Source: an uncultured Clostridia bacterium
Lineage (GTDB): Bacteria; Bacillota; Clostridia; Oscillospirales; JAAYOS01
DNA: 12,707 bases
Assembly (NCBI GenBank): GCA_944386395.1
Contig: CALXAZ010000049.1
Location: 1 to 12,707 of the forward strand
Direction of reading: 5' to 3'
The notes below the pieces were generated by a model, which searched no databases, was not told the origin of the DNA, and saw nothing but the letters and a program-made list of their open reading frames with translations. A program made the position numbers and the translations under genes. Shown piece by piece: positions 1 to 6,527 of this stretch (position 1 is the stretch's first letter; the number at the start of each line of letters is the position of its first letter).

Positions 1-22
1 GAGGAGGCTAACTTTGTATAGG

Positions 23-71
23 AATGTAGGTGTATGAATAATATAGGAACAATATACGAATTACCTACATT
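23..71 (+). terminator. possible terminator hairpin of an upstream gene
   Basis: AATGTAGGT at 23-31 is the exact reverse complement of ACCTACATT at 63-71. The stem can continue as GTAT (32-35) with ATAC (54-57) after a five-base bulge. The right arm runs into a T-rich stretch (TTTCTTTGCTTTT, 70-82). This would suit a factor-independent terminator for a gene left of the window. In frame 1 an open stretch ends at TAG 19-21, just before the stem, but six codons cannot prove a gene. The stem is AT-rich and the T tract is interrupted. Confidence 0.35.
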
Positions 72-76
72 TCTTT

Positions 77-142
77 GCTTTTAACCACGTCTAATCACTT
101 TAAAAACCGTGTATTTACAGGCTTTTAAATGTGGTTAAGGGT
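77..142. repeat. nested inverted repeats upstream of the dehydrogenase promoter
   Basis: TTAACCAC (81-88) pairs exactly with GTGGTTAA (131-138). Allowing G-U pairs the stem grows to 12 bp (77-88 with 131-142). Inside it, TTTAAAA (99-105) pairs exactly with TTTTAAA (123-129), giving a hairpin within a hairpin. It lies upstream of the -35 box of the next promoter, so it is not in that gene's leader RNA. It could be the 3' end of an upstream transcript or a protein-binding region. It matches no riboswitch class I can name. Confidence 0.4.
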
Positions 143-179
143 TGAGTTGTTTCTAATATTAAAAACATTATTTTTTCTA

Positions 180-207
180 TTGACAAAAAAATAATCTTTA
201 TTATACT
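180..207 (+). promoter_or_regulatory. sigma-A-type promoter of the dehydrogenase gene
   Basis: A perfect -35 box TTGACA (180-185) and a -10 box TATACT (202-207, one mismatch to TATAAT) are separated by 16 bases. The flanks are AT-rich. Transcription would start near 214, giving a leader of about 35 bases with the ribosome binding site at 236-243. The predicted start falls inside a LacI-operator-like sequence with a central CG. Confidence 0.75.
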
Positions 208-230
208 AAAAACGTTCTGAAAACATTATT
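207..230. promoter_or_regulatory. candidate operator over the dehydrogenase transcription start
   Basis: TAAAAACGTTCT (207-218) contains the palindrome AACGTT (211-216), the central-CG core seen in many LacI/GalR operators. AAAACATTATT follows at 220-230. The same 11 bases occur at 162-172, so the two copies bracket the -35 and -10 boxes. A one-mismatch copy of the 12-mer, TAAAAATGTTCT, lies at 2606-2617 upstream of the divergent side of the lacI-type gene. The position fits repression by the adjacent regulator. Binding is inferred, and AT-rich DNA makes chance matches likely. Confidence 0.35.
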
Positions 231-249
231 GATGCAGAGGAGGATAATT

Positions 250-1254
250 ATGAAACATGTAGTGATGGTTGGTCCGAGACAAAGTGCTGTAGTGGATATA
301 CCAGATGTGAAACCTAATGATGATCAAATCCTGATCAAGCTGAAATATGTTGGAGTATGTATGTCTGAACACTATGACTGGTCAGTTGCAAAGAAAGGGC
401 AGTCTTTTGGGCATGAACCAATGGGGGTTATTGTTGAAGTAGGTAAAAATGTTGAAGGTTATGCCGTTGGTGACAAAGTAAGCGGTCTTTGGGGAAGCAC
501 TCTTCCGGGAGCAGGTGGTATGGTGCAATATCAAGTAGTGGATCCCCAAAAGAGCACAATAGTAAAGATCCCAGATAACATACGTGATGAAGATGCCGTC
601 CTTGAGCCACTGGCTTGTATTGTGAGTGCTGTAAGCAAAGTTAATATAGGCATTCCTGGAGATAGTGTGTGTGTCGTGGGTTGCGGGTATATGGGCTGCG
701 GAGCTATATCTTTACTTAAAGCACGTGGCGCTTATGTAGTCGCTGTAGATATCCGCCTAGAGTCACTTGAAAATGCAAAAAAGTATGGTGCGGATGAGAT
801 ATATACCGTTCAAGAAGAGCTTGAAAAATTTTGTCACCCCTATGTACCTGGACAAAGACTGAGACCATCTGGTTTTGCTACTGTGTGCGAATGGGGAGAG
901 ACAGAAGAGTCTCTTGACGCCGCTATAAATCTTACACGTATGTGTGGAAAATTGTATATAGGAGCATACCATACTGGAGGAAAGAGGTTTGTTGATGTTC
1001 AACAGTTAAATTTTAAGGATATAGAAATGCGGAGTACTCATCCACGACAGGCAGATTTGTCTGCTAGAGGGGCAGTAAATGCAGTAAAAATGCTATCTAC
1101 TGGTGTTTGGAAATATAAGGATCTTCCTGTAAAAATTTATCCTATGAACAAATTCGACCTTGCACATGAAGAACTTGAAACGAAGTACGGCAAATATATG
1201 AAAGCGCTTATTGACATGGAAAAACTTGATGGTGAGCCAGTGATTTTGGGCTAA
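250..1254 (+). CDS. zinc-dependent medium-chain dehydrogenase (Tdh/sorbitol dehydrogenase-like), substrate unknown
   Basis: This 334-residue protein belongs to the medium-chain dehydrogenase superfamily (an N-terminal GroES-like domain followed by a Rossmann fold). It probably oxidises a sugar, polyol or other alcohol with NAD. Visible catalytic-zinc ligands are Cys37 (GVCMSEH), His55-Glu56 (GHEPMG) and Glu119 (LEPLAC). The dinucleotide motif is VVGCGYMG at about 142-149, and Asp167 at the end of the next strand suggests NAD rather than NADP. The usual four-cysteine structural-zinc lobe around residues 90-110 is absent, as in some BchC-like members. ATG 250 is chosen because AGAGGAGG (236-243) lies six bases upstream; the frame stays open to TTG 229, but that start has no such site. 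The gene is monocistronic, with its own promoter, and converges on a LacI-type gene through a shared terminator. Family assignment is firm; substrate and exact subfamily are not. Confidence 0.88.
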   Translation: MKHVVMVGPRQSAVVDIPDVKPNDDQILIKLKYVGVCMSEHYDWSVAKKGQSFGHEPMGVIVEVGKNVEGYAVGDKVSGLWGSTLPGAGGMVQYQVVDPQKSTIVKIPDNIRDEDAVLEPLACIVSAVSKVNIGIPGDSVCVVGCGYMGCGAISLLKARGAYVVAVDIRLESLENAKKYGADEIYTVQEELEKFCHPYVPGQRLRPSGFATVCEWGETEESLDAAINLTRMCGKLYIGAYHTGGKRFVDVQQLNFKDIEMRSTHPRQADLSARGAVNAVKMLSTGVWKYKDLPVKIYPMNKFDLAHEELETKYGKYMKALIDMEKLDGEPVILG

Positions 1255-1306
1255 AGTTGGTAAATTGATTAATTAATAAAGAGTGTGGATATTAGACCGA
1301 TATTGG

Positions 1307-1360
1307 TAAATAACAAAGGAGGATCCAATCGGATCCTCCTTTGTTATTTATATAATTTTT
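1307..1360. terminator. bidirectional terminator between convergent genes
   Basis: Bases 1307-1326 and 1331-1350 form a perfect 20-bp inverted repeat around the four-base loop AATC. On the plus strand the T-rich TATTTATATAATTTTT follows the GC-rich upper stem, as in a factor-independent terminator for the dehydrogenase gene. Read on the minus strand the same stem ends 38 bases past the stop of the LacI-type gene, although its T run is less clear there. The left arm includes AAAGGAGG, which is itself Shine-Dalgarno-like but is locked in the stem. Confidence 0.85.
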
Positions 1361-1388
1361 AAAATATAAATACCACTTTTACATTTTT

Positions 1389-2402
1389 CTAGAAGGCTGG
1401 CACCTTACCTGTACTCCCTCTAATTATAAGTTTGGTTGGTACTTTTTCGTGTATCAAAGGTAAACTTATTTTGCTGTCACGACATTTTATCAAATACTCA
1501 CATGCAAGTCTGGCAACCTCATTAAGATCCTGCCTTATTGTAGTAAGAGGAGGATCTGATATTTGTGTAGCATAGATATCGTCAAAACCGACAATAGAGA
1601 TGTCTTCCGGAACCTTAAAACCAAGATCTTTTGCTGCGCGCATGGCACTAAGTGCCATATTATCATTTTCTGCAAAGATAGCAGTTGGGCGATTATCGTT
1701 TTGTATTAATAGCTTTTTTACTTCTTCATATGCAAGGTTTTCATTGTAATAACAGAATATTTCTTTGTGGCTACATATTCCCATATTTTCTAAAGTGTTT
1801 ATATATGTACATCTACGCTTTGTTGCCATATTGGGGAATCCTGCAATGTTAAGTATTTTGCGGTGTCCCAAACTGACAAGATAACGTATCGCTTCTACAA
1901 CTCCATGTTCTCCATTTATTTGCACAGTAGATACTTCCGGATTTGCTTCTGGGGCAAGGACGATTACATATGGGACACTACGCACTTTTAAAATATTTTG
2001 AATTTGATTTGGTATTTTTTCTCCAGCCCATATCATTCCATCAACCTTGGCATCAATCACTAGTTGTTCTAAAAGGGAATTATTGTCTCCATTATCTAAA
2101 TATAAATTCATCCAGTTTTTGCACTTAGCAAGTTCTGATGAAAAGGCGGCAATAAGTTCTACTTCATATGGGTTATACTCGTCTTTGTGCTTTTGTTTAC
2201 GTATAACTACTCCGATACTATTTGTTCTGCTGTTTACCAAACTTCTAGCTGTAGCATCAGGAACATAACCAAGCCGCTTTGCCGCATCAATGACTCTTTT
2301 GTGGCTATCTTTTATTGGTTCACCTTTTTTGTTTAGTGCATAAGATACAGTACTAACCGATACCCCAGCTTCGCGTGCTACATCTTTTATAGTAACTCTC
2401 AT
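1389..2402 (-). CDS. LacI/GalR-family transcriptional repressor
   Basis: This 337-residue protein has the full LacI/GalR layout. The N-terminal helix-turn-helix covers about residues 4-24 (IKDVAREAGVSVSTVSYALN). A hinge helix around 50-62 (ATARSLVNSRTN) carries Leu55, the residue that wedges into the operator minor groove in this family. The rest is a periplasmic-binding-protein-like effector domain, with family signatures such as VGFDDIYATQISDPPLTTI near the C-terminal third. Such proteins bind an operator dimerically and are released or tightened by a small sugar or nucleoside ligand. The start ATG (2402-2400) has TGGAG on the minus strand at 2414-2410, seven bases upstream. It lies tail-to-tail with the dehydrogenase, its most likely target along with its own promoter. 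The effector cannot be named. No frameshift or missing domain is seen. Confidence 0.93.
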   Translation of the reverse strand: MRVTIKDVAREAGVSVSTVSYALNKKGEPIKDSHKRVIDAAKRLGYVPDATARSLVNSRTNSIGVVIRKQKHKDEYNPYEVELIAAFSSELAKCKNWMNLYLDNGDNNSLLEQLVIDAKVDGMIWAGEKIPNQIQNILKVRSVPYVIVLAPEANPEVSTVQINGEHGVVEAIRYLVSLGHRKILNIAGFPNMATKRRCTYINTLENMGICSHKEIFCYYNENLAYEEVKKLLIQNDNRPTAIFAENDNMALSAMRAAKDLGFKVPEDISIVGFDDIYATQISDPPLTTIRQDLNEVARLACEYLIKCRDSKISLPLIHEKVPTKLIIRGSTGKVPAF

Positions 2403-2554
2403 ATTAGCACTCCAGATTTGTAAAAATGATTAATTTAATAGTGAATGTTTCCAATATATAAGAACTGCTTTCGATATTTTAAAAGCGTAGCTCACAACAT
2501 TAACATACTCAGATGTGATAAACACAATATAATATGTCACTTTGTAACATTTTT

Positions 2555-2583
2555 AAGATATCATATCTAGTTTTATGTGTCAA
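2555..2583 (-). promoter_or_regulatory. probable promoter of the LacI-type gene
   Basis: On the minus strand a perfect TTGACA (2583-2578) is followed after 17 bases by TATCTT (2560-2555), preceded by TGA to give an extended -10. Two of the six -10 bases differ from consensus. Transcription would begin near 2548 and leave a leader of about 145 bases. A 13-base palindrome, AGATATCATATCT at 2556-2568, overlaps the -10 element. Confidence 0.55.
2556..2568. repeat. 13-base palindrome over the lacI-type -10 box
   Basis: AGATAT, a central C and ATATCT form a perfect 6+1+6 palindrome covering most of the -10 and extended -10 of the predicted repressor promoter. This is a good place for an autoregulatory operator. 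However, it lacks the central CG typical of LacI-family sites, and short AT-rich palindromes are common by chance. Confidence 0.3.
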
Positions 2584-2852
2584 CCTCTAGTGTTATAAGT
2601 GTTGTTAAAAATGTTCTTTAATGCAATTATAAAAAGAGTATCTACCACTAAAATGTATTAGTATAGTTAAGTATATCATATAGACTATGACCATATCTTT
2701 ATGAAGTGATGCAAAAATAGCAAAAACTGTATCGTATGATAATTATAAGTCTAAATCTACTAGTAAAGTCTGTATATATTAAAAGAATGCAGATAAGGTC
2801 TTGAGAAGTATCAATTAAATTTTATATAGACCATTGCAATGTGGTTTCAACC

Positions 2853-2881
2853 TTGAAAAATGGCATCTATTATGGTATAAT
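2853..2881 (+). promoter_or_regulatory. promoter of the smc housekeeping operon
   Basis: TTGAAA (2853-2858) and a perfect TATAAT (2876-2881) are spaced by exactly 17 bases. TGG at 2873-2875 makes the -10 extended. Transcription should start near 2888, about 50 bases before the GTG start of smc. This is the only strong promoter I can see for the run of nine genes that follows; internal promoters are not excluded. Confidence 0.8.
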
Positions 2882-2939
2882 AAAATGATATATCGGGGTC
2901 CTTTTTCTGCAATAGAATATGAGAAAAAGAGGTGTGATT

Positions 2940-5900
2940 GTGTACCTGAAATCACTCGAGATACAGGGGTTTAAGTCCTTTGCCGATAGGACGGTTCTGA
3001 CCTTTGGGCGAGGAATAACCGCCATTGTAGGACCAAACGGAAGCGGAAAATCGAATATTTCAGACGCGGTACGCTGGGTGCTCGGGGAACAGTCAACAAA
3101 AACGTTGCGTGGAGCAAAAATGGAGGATGTCATATTCGGTGGGACTCAGTTCCGGGGACCTGTCGGATTTGCAGAGGTGTCACTAATATTGGATAATAGC
3201 GGCGGGGAGCTTCCCGTGGAGGCATCAGAGGTAATGGTGACACGCAGATATTTTCGTTCAGGAGAGAGCGAGTACTATATAAACCGGACATCGGTGAGGC
3301 TGAGAGACATACATGAGATATTTATGGATACCGGTTTAGGGAGAGATGGGTATTCAATCATAGGTCAAGGACGGATAGACGAGATACTTGCAGCAAAAAG
3401 CGGAGACAGGCGTGAAATATTTGAGGAGGCTGCGGGTATATCCAAGTTTCGCTACCGCAAAGAGGAGGCGGAACGTAAGCTGGAAAATACAGCAGCAAAT
3501 CTGTTGAGAATAAACGATAAGATAGCGGAGTTAGAGCTGAATGTAGAACCTCTACGTGAGCAATCGGAAAAGGCAAAGAGGTTTCTTGTCCTGCGAGATG
3601 AGCTCAGAGTGGAAGAGGTTTCTCTGTGGATGAAAAAGCTTGACGAGCTGAGAAAAAACTCCGAAAAGGTCGAGAGAGATTATAGTGCAGTTTCTAAGCA
3701 GCTTGAAGGAGAGAATACAGAACTTGAAAAGCTGTATCGAGATATAGATAAGCTTGCTATGGCAATACAGGAAAGGGATGTCGCGCTTGAGCAGCTGCGA
3801 AGCCTTCTTAGCGATACTGAAGGAGAGAAAAATACTGCTGAGAGCGAAGCTACCGTTATTGACGGAACGATAAAAAATCTGAAAGATAATATTTTACGGA
3901 TTAAGAGCGATATAGATGAACAGGAGGGTCGTGAGAGCGGCATAGCGGAACAGCTTGCCGACCGCCGCCGGAGAATAGAGGAGGCTGAAAAGGGAATAAG
4001 CGAAACGGAAGCAAGGCTGCAGGAGCTGTCAGAGGAGCTTGCGAGGATTGAGGAGCAGAGCCGGGGATTGATTGAGCGGGCAGAAGAGCTTGAAAGTGAG
4101 ATATCTGTTGCTGATGGGGATTTGGCAAGGCTTGATTTGGAGTGCAGCCTTTTAGACGCTTCAAATGCAGAACTCATAGAAAGAAGAACTGCGCTGTCCT
4201 CAGACAGCTGGTTGCGTGAGGGCGAAACGGAGGAGCTTGCAGCGATTCTGAAATTGAAACAGGATGAGAAAACAAAAGCGGAAAAACAAGCGGAGTCTCT
4301 TAAAAATGTCATTTCAGGGTATGAGATAAGGCTCAATAACCGTCAGAAAAAGCTGGATAAAGTAAATTCAGACAGAAACGGACTGACAGTAGAGAAAAAT
4401 TCGCTTGAGCACCGGATTAGGCTCCTTGAAGATATGGAGCGTGATTATGAGGGGTTTTCCCGTGCGGTCAAGCTGGTTATGCAGGAGAAGGCGCGAGGTA
4501 CGCTAAAAGGAATACATGGACCGGTATCCCAGCTTGTAAAAATGGCGCCTGAATATACCCTTGCAATTGAGACTGCGCTTGGGGGGAGCTTGCAGAATAT
4601 AGTGACCGACAGCGAGGAGGATGGCAAGCAGGCGATTGATTTGCTAAAACGGCGTGATGGAGGGCGGGCAACCTTTTTACCTCTGACAGCTATACGCGGA
4701 AGGCTTATGGATGAAAATGTACAGGGAGAGCCTGGCTTTGCCGGTATAGCAAGCGAGATTGTTGAAACTGCGCCGAAATACCGCGAAATAATAAGAAACG
4801 CACTTGGACGGACAGTTATAGCCGAAAATATGGATAGGGCAATTTCAATAGCTAGAAAGTTTAGGTATAGATTTAAGATAGTTACGCTTGACGGACAGGT
4901 GATAAATGCCGGAGGATCGATGACTGGAGGCAGCACGTCACGAAACACCGGGATATTGAGCCGCGCGGCAGAGCTTGAGAGATTGAGAAGGTCACTCAAA
5001 GAGCTTGATGAGAAGTTGAGTGCAGGAGAGAGTGCTGCAACGGAGCTGCGGAGGGAAGTTGCGGCAGCGGAATACGAATTGGACGTTGCCCGGGCAGAGC
5101 AGCGCCAGGCGGACGATGCTGTGCTTAGGCTTTCTGGAGAGGCAGCTCTAGCAGAGGAGAGATATGAGACAAGCCGCGCAGCTGTAGAGAACCTGGCTGA
5201 AGAGCTGGAGCGACTTGGGGATAGATTATCAGAAAATAAAAGGAGAGGCGAGAAGCTTGCATCAGAGAGGGAACAGATAGAGGGCAGCAGGACAGGGCTT
5301 GTCTATAAGCTTGATGAGCTACGAAAAGAGCTTAAAGATAGATCGGAGGCTGCAAGCGAAGTGGAGAGCGGTGCAGCATCGCTTAGGGAAAAGCGCAGCG
5401 GGCAGCAGAGCGAGCGCCAGACACTTATCGATAACCTTTATGAGCTTGAGCATATAAGTAAGCAGTTTTGGGAGGACCGCTCCAAAAGGCAAGAGCTTGC
5501 AGAGGAATACCGTGTCCAGATAGCTGAAAATGAGCAGGCGGCAGCGGAAAAATGGAAAGCTGCGGATGAAGCTGCGAAGAGATGTGACAGCATACGTGAA
5601 GATATATCACGTATAACTGCGGAGAGACTTGAGACAGAAGGCTTGAAGAGCACGGCAGATAGAGAAGGTCAGGAAAAAAACAAAACCATCGTCGTGCTTG
5701 AGCGTGAGCGCAGCAGGCTGGAACAGAAAAAAACAGAGCTTGACATGTCTGAAAAACAGATTGTGGACAGGCTGTGGGACAGCTATGAGCTTACAAGAAG
5801 CACAGCCTCTGAGATTGTGCGTCAGATAGACAACGAGGGTCAGGTACAAAAGCGTATCAGCGATATAAAGCGTGAGATAAGCCGCCTGGGAGATATAAAT

Positions 5901-6512
5901 ATTGGATCCATAGACGAGTATGCCAGGGTGTCAGAAAGATACGGATATCTTTCTGATCAGCGTGATGATGTGCAGAAATCAAAAACAGAGCTGGGAGAGA
6001 TAATAGCAGATATTACCAGGAAAATGAGGGAGATATTTGCTGCTGAGTTTGACAGGATAAATGAAAGCTTCTCTGACACATTTACTGAAATATTTGGAGG
6101 AGGACGGGCAAAGCTTGAGCTGGAGGACAGAGATGATATACTGAACTGTGGAATAGACATAAAGGTTCAGCCACCAGGAAAATCGCTAAAGACGATAACG
6201 CTTCTTTCCGGAGGAGAAAAGGCATTTGTGGCCATAGCTTTGTATTTTGCGATATTAAAGGTCCGCCCCACACCGTTTTGTGTGCTTGATGAGATCGAAG
6301 CGGCGCTTGATGAAGTAAATGTAGCGCGTTTTGCGGCGTATCTCAGAAAGCTCTGTGATAGTACCCAGTTTATCGTAATAACGCACAGGCGTGGAACGAT
6401 GGAGGGCAGCGATATGCTTTATGGAGTTACGATGCAGGTACAGGGGGAATCAAAAATACTTGCATTGAATATTGCTGAGGCTGAGCGGGAGCTCGGTATG
6501 AAGCTGAAATAA
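2940..6512 (+). CDS. smc: chromosome partition/condensin protein Smc
   Basis: Smc is the ATPase core of bacterial condensin. It works as a dimer with ScpA and ScpB to extrude DNA loops and resolve sister chromosomes. The 1190 residues match the family length. The order is an N-terminal ATPase half with Walker A GPNGSGKSN (31-39) and Q-loop IIGQGR (Gln143), a long Glu/Arg/Lys-rich coiled coil, a hinge at about 524-670 containing GGSMTGGS (658-665), a second coiled coil, and a C-terminal half with signature LLSGGEK (1088-1094) and Walker B VLDE (Asp1117-Glu1118). All catalytic motifs are intact. I choose GTG 2940 because AGAGGTG (2928-2934) sits five bases upstream and the product then begins MYLKSLEIQGFKSF like its homologues. 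An in-frame ATG at 2919 would add seven residues but has no ribosome binding site. It is first in the operon; ftsY follows after 15 bases. Confidence 0.97.
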   Translation: MYLKSLEIQGFKSFADRTVLTFGRGITAIVGPNGSGKSNISDAVRWVLGEQSTKTLRGAKMEDVIFGGTQFRGPVGFAEVSLILDNSGGELPVEASEVMVTRRYFRSGESEYYINRTSVRLRDIHEIFMDTGLGRDGYSIIGQGRIDEILAAKSGDRREIFEEAAGISKFRYRKEEAERKLENTAANLLRINDKIAELELNVEPLREQSEKAKRFLVLRDELRVEEVSLWMKKLDELRKNSEKVERDYSAVSKQLEGENTELEKLYRDIDKLAMAIQERDVALEQLRSLLSDTEGEKNTAESEATVIDGTIKNLKDNILRIKSDIDEQEGRESGIAEQLADRRRRIEEAEKGISETEARLQELSEELARIEEQSRGLIERAEELESEISVADGDLARLDLECSLLDASNAELIERRTALSSDSWLREGETEELAAILKLKQDEKTKAEKQAESLKNVISGYEIRLNNRQKKLDKVNSDRNGLTVEKNSLEHRIRLLEDMERDYEGFSRAVKLVMQEKARGTLKGIHGPVSQLVKMAPEYTLAIETALGGSLQNIVTDSEEDGKQAIDLLKRRDGGRATFLPLTAIRGRLMDENVQGEPGFAGIASEIVETAPKYREIIRNALGRTVIAENMDRAISIARKFRYRFKIVTLDGQVINAGGSMTGGSTSRNTGILSRAAELERLRRSLKELDEKLSAGESAATELRREVAAAEYELDVARAEQRQADDAVLRLSGEAALAEERYETSRAAVENLAEELERLGDRLSENKRRGEKLASEREQIEGSRTGLVYKLDELRKELKDRSEAASEVESGAASLREKRSGQQSERQTLIDNLYELEHISKQFWEDRSKRQELAEEYRVQIAENEQAAAEKWKAADEAAKRCDSIREDISRITAERLETEGLKSTADREGQEKNKTIVVLERERSRLEQKKTELDMSEKQIVDRLWDSYELTRSTASEIVRQIDNEGQVQKRISDIKREISRLGDINIGSIDEYARVSERYGYLSDQRDDVQKSKTELGEIIADITRKMREIFAAEFDRINESFSDTFTEIFGGGRAKLELEDRDDILNCGIDIKVQPPGKSLKTITLLSGGEKAFVAIALYFAILKVRPTPFCVLDEIEAALDEVNVARFAAYLRKLCDSTQFIVITHRRGTMEGSDMLYGVTMQVQGESKILALNIAEAERELGMKLK

Positions 6513-6527
6513 TTTGTGGAGGAATAT

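Larger units (their letters stand above)
2403..2939. other. AT-rich intergenic region with two outward promoters
   Basis: This 537-base stretch has no credible gene; the few ATG codons meet stops within a handful of codons. It holds the leader and promoter of the LacI-type gene on its left and the smc promoter and leader on its right. Between about 2620 and 2850 I see only AT-rich sequence with no convincing hairpin, terminator or known RNA motif. A hand count of 2641-2700 gives 15 G or C in 60 bases, far below the housekeeping genes downstream. The ribonuclease III gene often found just before smc in Bacillota is not here. Confidence 0.7.

Noticed and set aside
1..21. A possible C-terminal end of an upstream gene (open in frame 1, TAG at 19-21)
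   Set aside because: Six codons cannot be told from chance, although the following hairpin makes a gene end here plausible.
1296..1307. Imperfect palindrome ACCGATATTGGT before the terminator
   Set aside because: One mismatch in six and adjacent to the much stronger 20-bp stem; it lies downstream of the dehydrogenase stop with no evident role.
1307..1350. The long inverted repeat as an insertion-sequence end or att site
   Set aside because: It is a single compact hairpin between convergent stops with a T-rich flank. No transposase, target duplication or second copy is present in the window.
2620..2850. A small gene, small RNA or CRISPR-like array in the AT-rich gap
   Set aside because: All short frames close within a few codons, no regularly spaced repeats are seen, and no stable GC-containing hairpin was found.
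3680..4336. A 218-residue minus-strand open frame inside smc, and similar antisense frames across the operon
   Set aside because: It mirrors the Glu/Leu/Arg-rich codons of the Smc coiled coil and gives a Ser-rich product with no domain, no ribosome binding site and no promoter. The plus-strand gene is certain.
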